Shown here: piece after piece, positions 1 through 8,984 of the stretch
Position numbering within the stretch: position 1 is the stretch's first letter
Layout: every line of letters begins with the position of its first letter
Source of the DNA: Sphingomonas pokkalii
GTDB lineage: Bacteria > Pseudomonadota > Alphaproteobacteria > Sphingomonadales > Sphingomonadaceae
Direction: 5' to 3'
Assembly: GCF_003096275.1 (NCBI RefSeq)
Contig: NZ_QENQ01000001.1
Span: forward strand, 2,042,731 to 2,106,730
Length of the DNA stretch: 64,000 nt
Translations under genes and position numbers: made by a program
The notes under the pieces: model-generated
Seen by the model: only the letters and a program-made list of their open reading frames with translations
Databases searched by the model: none
What the model was told of the DNA's origin: nothing

Positions 1-1157
1 CGCGTCCACGGGCGATGGCGGTGCTCTTCCGGCATCTCGATCCCGGCAGCAGCGGCTTCGTCACCTATTCGGAAGGCGTCAACGACGATGTGAACCAGTT
101 CCTCTGGTTCCGTATGGGCTGGGACCCGCGGGTAACCCCCGAGGCCTTCGCGCGCGAATATGCTGACAGCTTCATCGGCGATGCGGGCGCGGCCAACGCC
201 TTGTTCGCATTGGAAGGCAATTGGAGCGGTGATCCCGCCACCAATACCGGCATCGACGCGACGCTGGCGATGATCGATGGCCTCACGCCTGCCCCATGGA
301 CCGATTGGCGCATCGACGCTCTCCGCTACCGCGCCGTCTATGACGCCATCGTCCGCCATCGCCTGATCGCGGCCCGCGCTCGCGAAGCCGCCGCCCTCGC
401 CGTCCCCGATGCCGCCGCGGCGCGCGTACAGCTTGCCGAACCCGATCCCGCACCGGTACCGGCGCTCCGCACCCGGCTGTTCGCGCTCGCCGAGCGGCTG
501 TGGCAGGGCGCGCGGCTGCAGCTTAGCGTGAAGCGCTACGGCGCCGCCAATGTCGAACGCGGTGCGAATCTTGATCGGGTCGATGTCGATCTCAACGACC
601 GCGTCTGGATCGAACGTCAGCTCGCTACCCGCGCGCCGGCCCAACTCGCGGACCACGCCCGCATCCGGGAAGGCGCGCTCTATGACGATCTGGGCGATCC
701 CTGGAACGCGCCGCACCTCGTGCGTGGCAGCCGCGTGGGCGCCGATCCGCTGCGTTTCCATGGCGCGGTGGAAGGCATCGCCGATCGCACGCCGGAGGAT
801 GGCTGGCGGATGGCGTGGATCAGCTATGCCGAGAGTCTCTACGATGCCCCGCTGCGGCTCCATTATACAGGCCTCGATCCCCGACGCCGCTATCGCCTGA
901 TCGCCACCTATGCCGGCGAGGACTATTGGCTACCGATGCGCCTCGTCGCCAATGGGCGCATCGAACTGCATCCGCCCCTGAATCGATCGAGCAACCCGAT
1001 GACCGTGGAGCTCGAAATCCCGCAGGCGGCGACCCGCCGCGGCACCCTCGATCTCGCCTGGACGCGGCCCGCCGGCATGGGCGGCAGCGGCCGTGGCCAT
1101 CAGGTCGCCGAGACCTGGCTCATCCCCGAACCCCTTTCCGGAGAAAGACGCAAATGA
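1..1157 (+). CDS. Large glycosidase-like protein, C-terminal part (5' end outside window)
   Basis: The reading frame is open to the window edge, so the true start lies upstream; the first ATG, at 15, is unlikely to be the start. About 385 residues are visible. Near the start they contain YSEGVNDDVNQFLWFRMGWD followed by an ALEGNWSGDPATNTGIDATL stretch. I associate this pattern with uncharacterised large proteins in glycan-use clusters that have a hexosaminidase- or glucuronidase-like layout, but I cannot name the family with confidence. The last 100 residues look like a beta-rich domain. The stop overlaps the fucosidase start (ATGA, 1154-1157), so the two genes are translationally coupled and probably act on the same glycan. 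No transmembrane segment is visible in this part. Confidence 0.7.
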   Translation, partial: RPRAMAVLFRHLDPGSSGFVTYSEGVNDDVNQFLWFRMGWDPRVTPEAFAREYADSFIGDAGAANALFALEGNWSGDPATNTGIDATLAMIDGLTPAPWTDWRIDALRYRAVYDAIVRHRLIAARAREAAALAVPDAAAARVQLAEPDPAPVPALRTRLFALAERLWQGARLQLSVKRYGAANVERGANLDRVDVDLNDRVWIERQLATRAPAQLADHARIREGALYDDLGDPWNAPHLVRGSRVGADPLRFHGAVEGIADRTPEDGWRMAWISYAESLYDAPLRLHYTGLDPRRRYRLIATYAGEDYWLPMRLVANGRIELHPPLNRSSNPMTVELEIPQAATRRGTLDLAWTRPAGMGGSGRGHQVAETWLIPEPLSGERRK

Positions 1158-3073
1158 CCAACCTCTCCCGCCGCGCGCTCGTCGCTGCCGGCCTCGCCAC
1201 GCCGGCGCTTGCCCATGCGGCGACCGACGCCACCAAGGCCACGGCGCCCAAGCCGTTTGGCGCCACCCCCTCCGCCCGCCAGTGGAAATGGCACCAGCGC
1301 GAGCAATATGCCTTCATCCATTTCTCGATGAACACCTTCACCGACAAGGAATGGGGCTATGGCGATGAAGATCCCAAGACCTTCAATCCCAGCGATTTCA
1401 ACGCCGACCAGATCGTTGCTGCAGCCAAGGCTGGCGGCTTGAAAGGTCTTATTATGGTCTGCAAACACCATGACGGCTTCTGCCTCTGGCCGACGACGCT
1501 GACCGAACATTGCATCCGCAACAGCCCCTACAAGAACGGCCAGGGCGACATCGTCCGCGAGATGTCCGATGCCTGCGCCCGCGCCGGCCTGCCCTTCGGC
1601 GTCTATCTTTCGCCCTGGGATCGCAACCACCCGGAATATGGCCGTCCGGGCTACATCCCCTATTACCGCGCGCAGCTGACCGAACTGTGCACACGCTACG
1701 GCAAGCTGTTCGAAGTGTGGTTCGACGGCGCCAATGGCGGCGACGGCTATTATGGCGGCGCGCGCGAAACCCGGAAAATCGATGCCCCGGCCTATTACAA
1801 CTGGCCGTCGATCGTGGCGCTGGTCCACAAGCTCCAGCCCGAAGCCTGCACCTTCGATCCGCTCGGTGCAGATATCCGCTGGGTTGGCAATGAGGACGGC
1901 GTGGCGGGCGATCCCTGCTGGCCGACCATGCCTAACCACCCCTATGTCCAGAGCGAAGGCAATTCAGGCGTGCGCGGCGGCGCGCTTTGGTGGCCGGCGG
2001 AGACAGACGTCTCGATACGGCCGGGCTGGTTCTATCACGCCGACGAGGATTCACGGGTGAAGAGCCCGGAGCGGCTGATCCAGCTATATGACGAATCCGT
2101 CGGCCGCGGCACCAATCTCAATCTGAACCTCCCACCCGATCGCCGCGGCCGCATCGCCGATCAGGATGTGAAGATACTCAAAAGCTATGGCGACGCGATT
2201 CGCGCAACCTTCGCACGGGATCTCGCCAAGGGCGCAGTCGCGCATGCCAGTGCCGTGCGCGGACCCGGCTTCGAGGCGGCCCGCGTGCTCGATGGTGATC
2301 GCGAAACCTATTGGTCGACGCCGGACGGTACGACCACGCCGATCCTCACGCTCGATCTCAAGCCCGGCACCCGCTTCGACGTGATCCGGCTGCGCGAATA
2401 TCTGCCTCTCGGCGTGCGGGTCACCCGCTTCGCGGTGGATGCGGAGATCGACGGCGCCTGGCAGCAGTTGGCGGAAAAGCAGTGCATCTCCGCCCAGCGG
2501 GTGATCCGACTTGCACATCCGATCGCGCCCCGCCGCGTGCGCCTGCGCATCCTGGACGCGCCGGCCTGCCCGGCGATCAGTGAGTTCTCGCTGTTCCGCT
2601 CCGTTGCGCCGGTCTCGGTCGCCCCGATCGTCTCTTCCGACCCGACGGTGATCGATACGCGCGAATGGAAGATCGCTGGGGCAGCTGCGCCGGGCGCAGA
2701 AAAGCTGCTCGACCGCGATCCGGGCACAATCTGGACGGTTCCGGCACCGACAGCCGGCGCGCCGGTGGAGGTGACCATCGATTTGGGCAAGGATACCGCG
2801 CTGGCAGGTTTCAGCCTCACCCCGTCGCGCCATGTGATGACCAATGCCGCCCCGCCCAAAGGCTATGAAGCAGAAACCAGCATGGACGGCAGTTCCTGGC
2901 AGCCCGCCGCCAGCGGCGAGTTCGGCAACATCGCCTACGCGCTTTCGACGCAGCGCATCGCGTTCGCGCAGCCGCGTCCAGCCCGCTATCTGCGCCTTCG
3001 GTTCGCCGAACCGGCCCTTCCCGAACCCAGGCTCGCCATTGCGGAGATCGGTGGCTTCACCGCGCCTCGCTGA
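1154..3073 (+). CDS. Exported alpha-L-fucosidase, GH29, with C-terminal F5/8-type domains
   Basis: This 639-residue protein hydrolyses terminal alpha-L-fucose. The start at 1154 overlaps the previous stop (ATGA) and gives a Tat-like leader (LSRRALVAAGLATPALAHA), so export to the periplasm is expected. The GH29 barrel covers roughly residues 30-350, and the motif EVWFDGANG carries the probable nucleophile Asp191. Two discoidin (F5/8, CBM32-like) beta domains follow, one around 360-490 and one around 500-637; the second has a YLRLRF ending typical of the fold. GH29 enzymes of this length with carbohydrate-binding domains are common in bacterial glycan clusters. Neighbours (glycosylasparaginase, TonB receptor) favour N-glycan fucose as substrate, but plant xyloglucan or other fucosides are possible. 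Confidence 0.93.
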   Translation: MTNLSRRALVAAGLATPALAHAATDATKATAPKPFGATPSARQWKWHQREQYAFIHFSMNTFTDKEWGYGDEDPKTFNPSDFNADQIVAAAKAGGLKGLIMVCKHHDGFCLWPTTLTEHCIRNSPYKNGQGDIVREMSDACARAGLPFGVYLSPWDRNHPEYGRPGYIPYYRAQLTELCTRYGKLFEVWFDGANGGDGYYGGARETRKIDAPAYYNWPSIVALVHKLQPEACTFDPLGADIRWVGNEDGVAGDPCWPTMPNHPYVQSEGNSGVRGGALWWPAETDVSIRPGWFYHADEDSRVKSPERLIQLYDESVGRGTNLNLNLPPDRRGRIADQDVKILKSYGDAIRATFARDLAKGAVAHASAVRGPGFEAARVLDGDRETYWSTPDGTTTPILTLDLKPGTRFDVIRLREYLPLGVRVTRFAVDAEIDGAWQQLAEKQCISAQRVIRLAHPIAPRRVRLRILDAPACPAISEFSLFRSVAPVSVAPIVSSDPTVIDTREWKIAGAAAPGAEKLLDRDPGTIWTVPAPTAGAPVEVTIDLGKDTALAGFSLTPSRHVMTNAAPPKGYEAETSMDGSSWQPAASGEFGNIAYALSTQRIAFAQPRPARYLRLRFAEPALPEPRLAIAEIGGFTAPR

Positions 3074-3097
3074 GCGCCGGTTCGACACCAACCGCCG

Positions 3098-3130
3098 ACG
3101 CGCCGGCGCCACCCCGTGGCGCCGGCGCGT
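3098..3130 (+). terminator. Hairpin after the fucosidase gene
   Basis: A perfect 14-bp inverted repeat (arms 3098-3111 and 3117-3130, loop CCCCG) lies 25 bases after the GH29 stop. It is followed only by TGCGTTTCGG, so the T tract is weak. It may end the fucosidase transcript or be a stabilising stem. The rest of the gap to 3324 is AT-richer and probably holds the promoter of the next gene, because ACCAA and TTGGT arms flank an AT-rich stretch near 3200-3215. Confidence 0.55.
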
Positions 3131-3324
3131 TGCGTTTCGGCAACAACCGTTCGGAAAACGTCCCGAGGTTTGACGGTACACTGCCATATATAAAACCAAT
3201 TTCTTTATTTGGTATTGTATCCGGATAGGACCTATGACAGCATCCCTTCCATGCGGTGACAGACATATGACGGACCGCCTCAACCAAGGAGAGCGGCGCA
3301 GCGGCGCCGCGCGGGGATGCATCG

Positions 3325-4329
3325 ATGGGCCTAGACAGGCGCAAAGCATTGAAATTAGGCTTGGCAGGTGCGGCGGCGATTCCAGCGGGCACTTCCTTCG
3401 CAGGCACTGAGGCGCCTCGCGCATTGATTGTTTCAACATGGGACTTTGGCGCTGCGGCGAATGCCGCAGCCTACTCCGCCTGGAAAAAGAGCGGATCGCT
3501 ACTCGATGCGGTCGAAGCCGGTGCATGGGTACCGGAGGCGGATGCGTCGAACCATTCGGTCGGCCTGGGCGGCTATCCCGATCGCGAGGGGCATGTCACG
3601 CTCGATGCGATCATCATGGACGATCGCGGCAATGTCGGTGCCGTCGGGGCGCTGGAAGATATCCTCCACCCCATCTCGGTCGCGCGGCGAGTAATGGAAA
3701 AAACGCCGCACACGTTCCTGGTCGGCGAAGGCGCTCGCCAGTTTGCGATCGCGCAAGGATTCCCGACGACCCGCCTGCTCACCCCGGAGGCGGAAGCGGC
3801 GTGGCGCGAATGGCTAAAGACGGCGAAATATACGCCTATCGCCAATATCGAGAACCAACGCGGCTCGGCCCTCGATCATGACACGATCGGCATCGTCGCG
3901 TGCGACGCAAGCGGCCGGCTGGCGGGAGCCTGTACGACATCGGGCATGGCCTTCAAGCTGCGCGGCCGGCTGGGCGATTCACCACAGGCCGGCAGCGGGC
4001 TGATGGTCGAGCCCGGGGTGGGCGCCGCGACGGCGACCGGCGTGGGCGAAGAGGTGACGCGCATTGCGGGATCGGCACGCGTCGTATCCTCGATGCGCGC
4101 CGGCATGTCGCCGATGGCAGCCTGCCGCGAAGCCGTTCTCCATATCGCGAAATTGCGCGGGGATGCCGTGAAGGACGCCCAAGTCGGCTTCCTTGCCATC
4201 GACCGTAACGGCCGCGTGGGCGCCTATTCGCTCCAGCCTGGCTTTACCTATGCGGTTACCGATCTTGGGGGACAAACAACAGTTCACGCTGCGCAAAGCC
4301 TGGGGCAGGCAACCGCCAGCGCGAGATAA
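3325..4329 (+). CDS. Exported N4-(beta-N-acetylglucosaminyl)-L-asparaginase (glycosylasparaginase family)
   Basis: This 334-residue Ntn-hydrolase of the asparaginase-2 family cleaves the GlcNAc-Asn bond of N-linked glycans, or isoaspartyl bonds in related members. A Tat-type leader (DRRKALKLGLAGAAAIPAG) marks it as exported. The HDTIG motif at 185-189 carries the catalytic Thr187, where autoproteolysis would split the chain into alpha and beta subunits. The RGRLGDSP loop (213-220) and the TGVGE loop (238-242) match the substrate-binding parts of the family. HDTIG rather than the HGTVG of plant-type asparaginases favours true glycosylasparaginase activity. It sits between a fucosidase and a TonB-dependent receptor, as expected for N-glycan breakdown. 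Confidence 0.9.
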   Translation: MGLDRRKALKLGLAGAAAIPAGTSFAGTEAPRALIVSTWDFGAAANAAAYSAWKKSGSLLDAVEAGAWVPEADASNHSVGLGGYPDREGHVTLDAIIMDDRGNVGAVGALEDILHPISVARRVMEKTPHTFLVGEGARQFAIAQGFPTTRLLTPEAEAAWREWLKTAKYTPIANIENQRGSALDHDTIGIVACDASGRLAGACTTSGMAFKLRGRLGDSPQAGSGLMVEPGVGAATATGVGEEVTRIAGSARVVSSMRAGMSPMAACREAVLHIAKLRGDAVKDAQVGFLAIDRNGRVGAYSLQPGFTYAVTDLGGQTTVHAAQSLGQATASAR

Positions 4330-4356
4330 TCTAGAAAAAAGGGAATCGTAAAAGAC

Positions 4357-7131
4357 ATGCATACGAAACTAGTCAACTTGAAGGGGTCCTCCTGCGTCGC
4401 AGCCCTGCTCGTCGCTGCTTTTGCAGCTTCAACTCCGGCGTTCGCCCAGGAAGCGTCCACCGCAGCAGCACAGAATGACGCGCCGGCCGCGACCAGCGGC
4501 GACGAGATCGTCGTCACCGGCATCCGCGGCAGCCTTCGTCGTGCGATCGAAGTGAAGCGTAACGCCAATGCGGTTGTCGACGTCATTTCTTCCGAAGACA
4601 TCGGCAAGTTCCCGGACCGCAATGTCGCGGAATCGCTTTCGCACATCCCGGGCGTCAGCATCGATCGTCGCTTTGGTGAAGGCGAAAAGGTCGCGATCCA
4701 CGGTACCGATCCGGCACTCAACCGCATGCTGCTCGATGGCCACGGCGTCGCCTCAGCCGATTGGGGCGGCAACGACAACGATCCCAGCAGCCGCACCTTC
4801 AACTATTCGCTGCTCGCGCCCGAACTGGTTGAGCGCCTCGAAGTGTACAAGTCACCTGAAGCGCGTCTGGAAGACGGCAGCATCGGCGGCAGCGTCATCG
4901 TCCGTACCCGCCGCCCGCTCGACCTGAAGCCCAACACGCTGTTCGGCTCGGTCGGCTATTCGTACAATGATCGCGCCGAGAAGGGCAATGTCCGCGGTTC
5001 GGGTCTTTACAGCTGGAAGAATGATTCCGAGACATTCGGCATCCTCGTTGCTGGCACGTACGACAAGCAAAACCTTGTCCGCGGCGGCGTGGAATTCTTC
5101 GGCTATTCGTCCGGCAAGGACTTCTTCCAGACCGACTCCAACGGCAACGTCCTGAATGATACGAGCGGCCAGCCGCTGCTCAAGAACCCGAACGCGACGA
5201 TCAACGGCGGCACTCGCCAGGATTTGCTCGCTGCACGTTATCCCTTCGGTATTAACCACGCCTTCTTCCAACAGGAGCGTGAGCGCACCAGCCTGTTCGG
5301 CGCGGTGGAGTACAAGCCGACGCCCAGCACGCGCATCAGCATCAATGGCCTGCGCATCGACGGCAACTACAACAACTACAGCCAGTCGCTGTACGTGATA
5401 CCCGGTGCATGGTCGGGTGCGCTGGTCCAGTCGCTCACGATCGATCGCGGCCTCGTTACCGCCGGATCGTTCGGCGCCGCCGACCGCAACGTCACCCAGA
5501 ATGCCCAGCTCGACACGCTGGTCCGCAGCACCAAGCTGAAGACCGACAACTATAACGGCGTGTTCGAATGGACCGCTCCCGATGGCGGCAAGATCACCGT
5601 CGGCGGCGGCTGGAGCAAGGCGACCGGCGGCAAGACGCCGGAATATCTCTTCGATACCCAGGTCGGCCTGCCCTACAGCTATGCCTTCACGGGCAACAGC
5701 GCCAAGGTCGACTTCACCGGCGACCTGAAGAACCCGGCAAATTACTTCAACAGCAACAACGTCGAGCCCCAGACGATCGACGGCGTGCCGATCATGGTCA
5801 ACGGCAAGCAACTGGTGGCAGCACGCAGCGGCGGCGTCGACATCAGTAAGACGACCGACGAAGATATGTACGGCAACCTCGACATGGAATTCCCTGTCGA
5901 TATCGCCTTCTTTAGCAAGTTGCGCGGTGGCCTGAAGTACGTCCATCACATCAATCGCCAGGACGCGGGCGGCAGCAATACGTATCGCGCCAGCCCCTAC
6001 ACGATCGCTGATCTCGGAGTGCCCACCTCGGTGACGCCGGATAATGTCTTCAACGGTCTCAACTCGACCGGCAGCGGCAACGTGTTCTTGAATATTCCGC
6101 GCCAGTCGGTGATCGACATCCTCAACAATTCGATCACGATCCCCGTCGCCAAGCCGACCTCGACCTATTACGTCTCGGAGAGCACTGCGGCCGGCTATGT
6201 CCAGCTCGATTTCGAACAGGGTGGCTTCCGCGGCAATATCGGCGGACGCCTAGTCTATACGCAGCAGATTTCCAAGTCGACGAGCCAGGTTAACCAGGGC
6301 GGCAATCCGATCTTCGTACCCAGCTCGGTCGCGCACGACTATGTGAAGTTCCTACCGTCGTTCAACATCGCCTATTCGGTGCGGCCGGACGTGTTGGTGC
6401 GCGGGGCCGTCGCCAAGGTCATCGCACGTCCGCGATTCAGCGATCTAGCCGGCTCGTTCAGCCAGAACGACGTCACGCTTGATGCGGGCGGCGGTAACCC
6501 GGACCTGAAGCCCTACGAGTCGACCAACTACGAAATCTCGGCCGAATATTATCCGCGTCCGGGCGCCGTTCTCTCACTCGAACTCTTCCGACGTGAGATT
6601 GGCTCGTACATCATCAACACCCGCCAGGAAGGCGTACAGCTGTTCAACAGCCTTACGCAGCGCTTCGCGTCCTACGGCGTGTCGCGTCCGATCAATGGCG
6701 GCAATGCCAAGGTCAACGGCGTTCTCGTCGCTGGCCAGGCCGAAATCTGGGGCGGGTTCGGTCTGCAGGCGAACTATAGCTATGCCGATGCGTCGACCGA
6801 CAACGGGCTGAATATGCCGTACCTGTCGCGCCACACCGTCAACGTGATCCCGTACTTCGAAAAGGGTCCGATCCAGGCGCGCCTGAGCTACAACTATCGT
6901 TCGTCCTACTTCCGGACGATCGGCCGCCTGAACTCGATCGACATGGTAGCGCCGTACAGCCAGCTCGACTTCTCGGCGAGCTATCAGCTGACGCCGCAGG
7001 TGTCGGTCAGCGTAAACGCGCAGAACCTGCTCGACGAGACCTACTACCAGTACAGCGGGGACCGTCGTGCGCCTACGGCCTTCTACAAGAACGGCCGTAT
7101 CTTTGCAGCGAGCGTAAGCTTCCGCATGTAA
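4357..7131 (+). CDS. TonB-dependent outer-membrane receptor
   Basis: This 924-residue outer-membrane transporter has a Sec signal peptide ending near AFAQE. A TonB-box-like region (DEIVVTGIRGSL) comes next, then a plug domain (about 60-190) with the usual SIGGSVIVRTRRPLDL ending, then a 22-strand barrel that ends in a terminal aromatic-x-Met motif (VSFRM). It belongs to the TonB-receptor subgroup typical of sphingomonads and xanthomonads, whose members mostly import oligosaccharides. Its position just after a fucosidase and a glycosylasparaginase suggests that it imports a fucosylated or N-glycan oligosaccharide. No SusD-like partner is present. Two strong hairpins follow the stop, so it is probably the last gene of its unit. 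Confidence 0.93.
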   Translation: MHTKLVNLKGSSCVAALLVAAFAASTPAFAQEASTAAAQNDAPAATSGDEIVVTGIRGSLRRAIEVKRNANAVVDVISSEDIGKFPDRNVAESLSHIPGVSIDRRFGEGEKVAIHGTDPALNRMLLDGHGVASADWGGNDNDPSSRTFNYSLLAPELVERLEVYKSPEARLEDGSIGGSVIVRTRRPLDLKPNTLFGSVGYSYNDRAEKGNVRGSGLYSWKNDSETFGILVAGTYDKQNLVRGGVEFFGYSSGKDFFQTDSNGNVLNDTSGQPLLKNPNATINGGTRQDLLAARYPFGINHAFFQQERERTSLFGAVEYKPTPSTRISINGLRIDGNYNNYSQSLYVIPGAWSGALVQSLTIDRGLVTAGSFGAADRNVTQNAQLDTLVRSTKLKTDNYNGVFEWTAPDGGKITVGGGWSKATGGKTPEYLFDTQVGLPYSYAFTGNSAKVDFTGDLKNPANYFNSNNVEPQTIDGVPIMVNGKQLVAARSGGVDISKTTDEDMYGNLDMEFPVDIAFFSKLRGGLKYVHHINRQDAGGSNTYRASPYTIADLGVPTSVTPDNVFNGLNSTGSGNVFLNIPRQSVIDILNNSITIPVAKPTSTYYVSESTAAGYVQLDFEQGGFRGNIGGRLVYTQQISKSTSQVNQGGNPIFVPSSVAHDYVKFLPSFNIAYSVRPDVLVRGAVAKVIARPRFSDLAGSFSQNDVTLDAGGGNPDLKPYESTNYEISAEYYPRPGAVLSLELFRREIGSYIINTRQEGVQLFNSLTQRFASYGVSRPINGGNAKVNGVLVAGQAEIWGGFGLQANYSYADASTDNGLNMPYLSRHTVNVIPYFEKGPIQARLSYNYRSSYFRTIGRLNSIDMVAPYSQLDFSASYQLTPQVSVSVNAQNLLDETYYQYSGDRRAPTAFYKNGRIFAASVSFRM

Positions 7132-7175
7132 GCATCATCCCCCTTCCCGGCCATGCCGGGGAAGGGGGATGATGC
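7132..7175. terminator. Long hairpin directly after the TonB receptor stop
   Basis: Arms of about 19-20 bases (7132-7150 and 7156-7175, one bulge) start at the base after the stop codon. There is no T run, so it may act as an RNA-stabilising or REP-like stem ahead of the true terminator just downstream. Confidence 0.6.
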
Positions 7176-7179
7176 CTCC

Positions 7180-7217
7180 AAAGCGGTCCGTCAGCCTGTG
7201 CTGGCGGACCGCTTTTC
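7180..7217 (+). terminator. Rho-independent terminator of the TonB receptor transcript
   Basis: The stem AAAGCGGTCCGTCAGC pairs with GCTGGCGGACCGCTTT (one G-T pair, loop CCTGT) and runs into TTTTCTTC. This is the shape of a classic intrinsic terminator. Confidence 0.8.
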
Positions 7218-7307
7218 TTCAAAGGCTGCACTGTACCGTTCCCGCTTGACCCGCCGCCCCAAACCGCTCAGATGCGCATCCTGCTCCGCATCGCGGAACA
7301 GGCCATC

Positions 7308-7383
7308 GCCGGTTTAGCTCAGCTGGTAGAGCAGCGGTTTTGTAAACCGAAGGTCGCGGGTTCGATTCCTGCAACCGGCACCA
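7308..7383 (+). tRNA. tRNA-Thr (anticodon TGT)
   Basis: The 76-base cloverleaf has acceptor arms GCCGGTT/AACCGGC, D-arm GCTC..GAGC, anticodon loop TTTGTAA, T-arm GCGGGTTCGATTCCTGC and an encoded 3' CCA. The outermost anticodon-stem pair is a G-A mismatch. An integrase gene begins 198 bases downstream in the same direction, so the tRNA 3' end is the probable integration target of an island to its right. Confidence 0.95.
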
Positions 7384-7580
7384 TTTTTCGATCTCAGGAA
7401 ATCCCATACGGCTTTGTAAGCCGCAGAAATCTGCGGTATTTTTTGGTCGTCCGGTTCGTGATCGCTCGTCTGGTTCCATCAAAGCGCAATGCCAAGTGGG
7501 GCCTTTTTTGCAGGTTTACGGGCCTCAAATTTGGCATGAGGCCCCACCCGTTCGGGCCCTCGCTACGAAAGGCCCCAACC

Positions 7581-8813
7581 ATGGCTCTGAGCGACATCGC
7601 AATTCGGAAGGCCAAGACTCGCGACAAGGCCTACAAGCTGTACGACGAGCTAGGCCTGTTTCTGCTCGTGTCGCCGTCCGGCTCCCGTCTTTGGCGCATG
7701 AAGTACAAGCGTCACGGCGTCGAAAAAAAGCTCAGTCTCGGCTCCTACCCCGAGGTTGGCCTGCGCGACGCGCGCAATCTGCGCGACGACGCCCGCGAAC
7801 TTCTGGCAGAAGGGAAAGACCCCGCTCTGGAGCGCCATCGCGAGAAACTCCGGAGGGAAGCGCTTGCGGATATTACCTTCACCCGAGTCGCCAATGAATA
7901 CTGCTCAAAGAGGCGGCGGGACGGTGACCGGGCATGGGCTCCTGCAACCGCGTCACGCAGCGAATATCTCCTCAGCCTGCTCGACAACTCAATCGGCAAG
8001 ATGCCGATTCACGAGATCGAGCCAATCGATGCGCTCGCCGCGATCCGGAAGATCGAGAAGCGCGGCAAGCTGGAGACCGCACGGCGCACCCTCCAGTTGG
8101 CGAGCGCCGTGTTTCGCTACGCGATCGCCACTGCCCGATTGAAGTCCGATCCGACACGGGACCTGCGTGGCGCGCTGTTGACGCCGACCGTCACACATTA
8201 TGGCGCAGTTACCGAAGCGAAGGATGTCGGCAAACTGCTGCGCGCCATTGACAGCTACGAAGGCCAAGGAATGACCAAATGGGCACTGCAGCTAGCGCCC
8301 CATGTGTTCGTCCGCCCTGGGGAATTGCGCCATGCCCGGTGGGAGGAGATCGACTTGGACGCCGCCGTGTGGACCATCCCGGCCGAGAAGATGAAGATGC
8401 GCAAGCCACATCATGTCCCACTCTCGACTCAGTCGATCGCCATCCTGCTTGAGATCCGCTCGATCACCGGGTCCAATGGCTATGTCTTCCCATCGATGCG
8501 ATCTCGCACGCGACCGATGTCGGACAACACCCTCAACGCTGCACTTCGCCGTCTCGGATACTCCAGCGACGAGATGACGGCACACGGCTTCCGGGCGATG
8601 GCGAGCACCTTGCTGAACGAATCCGGCAAATGGTCCTACGACGCCATCGAACGCGCGTTGGCGCACGGCGACAGCGACAGGGTCCGCGCGGCTTACCATC
8701 GCGGCAGACACTGGAAGGAACGCGTGGCCATGGCACAGTGGTGGTCGGACCTGCTGGATAGCCTGCGCAACGGGGCGACTATCCTGCCTTTTCCTGAGGC
8801 GATGGCTTGTTAG
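7581..8813 (+). CDS. P4-type tyrosine integrase (island 1)
   Basis: This 410-residue site-specific recombinase would integrate and excise a genomic island at the neighbouring tRNA-Thr(TGT). The start at 7581 (MALSDIAIRKAKTRDKAYK) is chosen because it gives the canonical N-terminal DUF4102 domain; the frame is open further upstream without family similarity. Domains are DUF4102 (about 1-90), a SAM-like core-binding domain (about 100-200) and the catalytic domain (about 205-385). The catalytic pieces RPGELR, HGFRAMAS and RVRAAYH supply the Arg, His-x-x-Arg and Tyr residues. It closely resembles the second integrase at 19789-21006 across the catalytic domain. No recognisable cargo of its own lies before the attachment scar that follows it. 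Confidence 0.93.
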   Translation: MALSDIAIRKAKTRDKAYKLYDELGLFLLVSPSGSRLWRMKYKRHGVEKKLSLGSYPEVGLRDARNLRDDARELLAEGKDPALERHREKLRREALADITFTRVANEYCSKRRRDGDRAWAPATASRSEYLLSLLDNSIGKMPIHEIEPIDALAAIRKIEKRGKLETARRTLQLASAVFRYAIATARLKSDPTRDLRGALLTPTVTHYGAVTEAKDVGKLLRAIDSYEGQGMTKWALQLAPHVFVRPGELRHARWEEIDLDAAVWTIPAEKMKMRKPHHVPLSTQSIAILLEIRSITGSNGYVFPSMRSRTRPMSDNTLNAALRRLGYSSDEMTAHGFRAMASTLLNESGKWSYDAIERALAHGDSDRVRAAYHRGRHWKERVAMAQWWSDLLDSLRNGATILPFPEAMAC

Positions 8814-8822
8814 ATGCTTTGG

Positions 8823-8835
8823 GCTTACAGGACTC
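8823..8835. repeat. 13-bp copy of tRNA-Thr(CGT) T-arm/acceptor sequence
   Basis: GCTTACAGGACTC is identical to 21166-21178 inside the tRNA-Thr(CGT) gene and has the same orientation. It is a candidate distal attachment site for island 2, but it is short and could be chance. Confidence 0.4.
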
Positions 8836-8957
8836 ATATCTAACGCTGAAACCCGCAGAAAATCGTCAGTTCTTCCAGGGCCTGAGATCCGTGGCCCCAA
8901 AATGAGAAAACACGGGACTGTCAACCGCGATTTTATCGCAGCTTTCCGCAGATTTCC

Positions 8958-8984
8958 ACAATGTTCTCAATATGTACTGGTGCC
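8958..8984. repeat. Left copy of a perfect 27-bp direct repeat
   Basis: All 27 bases match 21139-21165, where the last seven bases are the CCA end of tRNA-Thr(CGT) read from the other strand. Weaker similarity extends about 70 bases to the left of both copies. It is consistent with an attachment site or an earlier copy of the same element. Confidence 0.75.

Noticed and set aside
7272..7580. In-frame upstream extension of integrase 1 running through tRNA-Thr(TGT)
   Set aside because: It would translate the tRNA gene; the family N-terminus begins exactly at the ATG at 7581.
7936..7952. TCCTGCAACCG inside integrase 1 matches part of the T-arm/acceptor of tRNA-Thr(TGT)
   Set aside because: Only 11 bases match, they lie within a conserved coding region, and the position would make no sensible island boundary.
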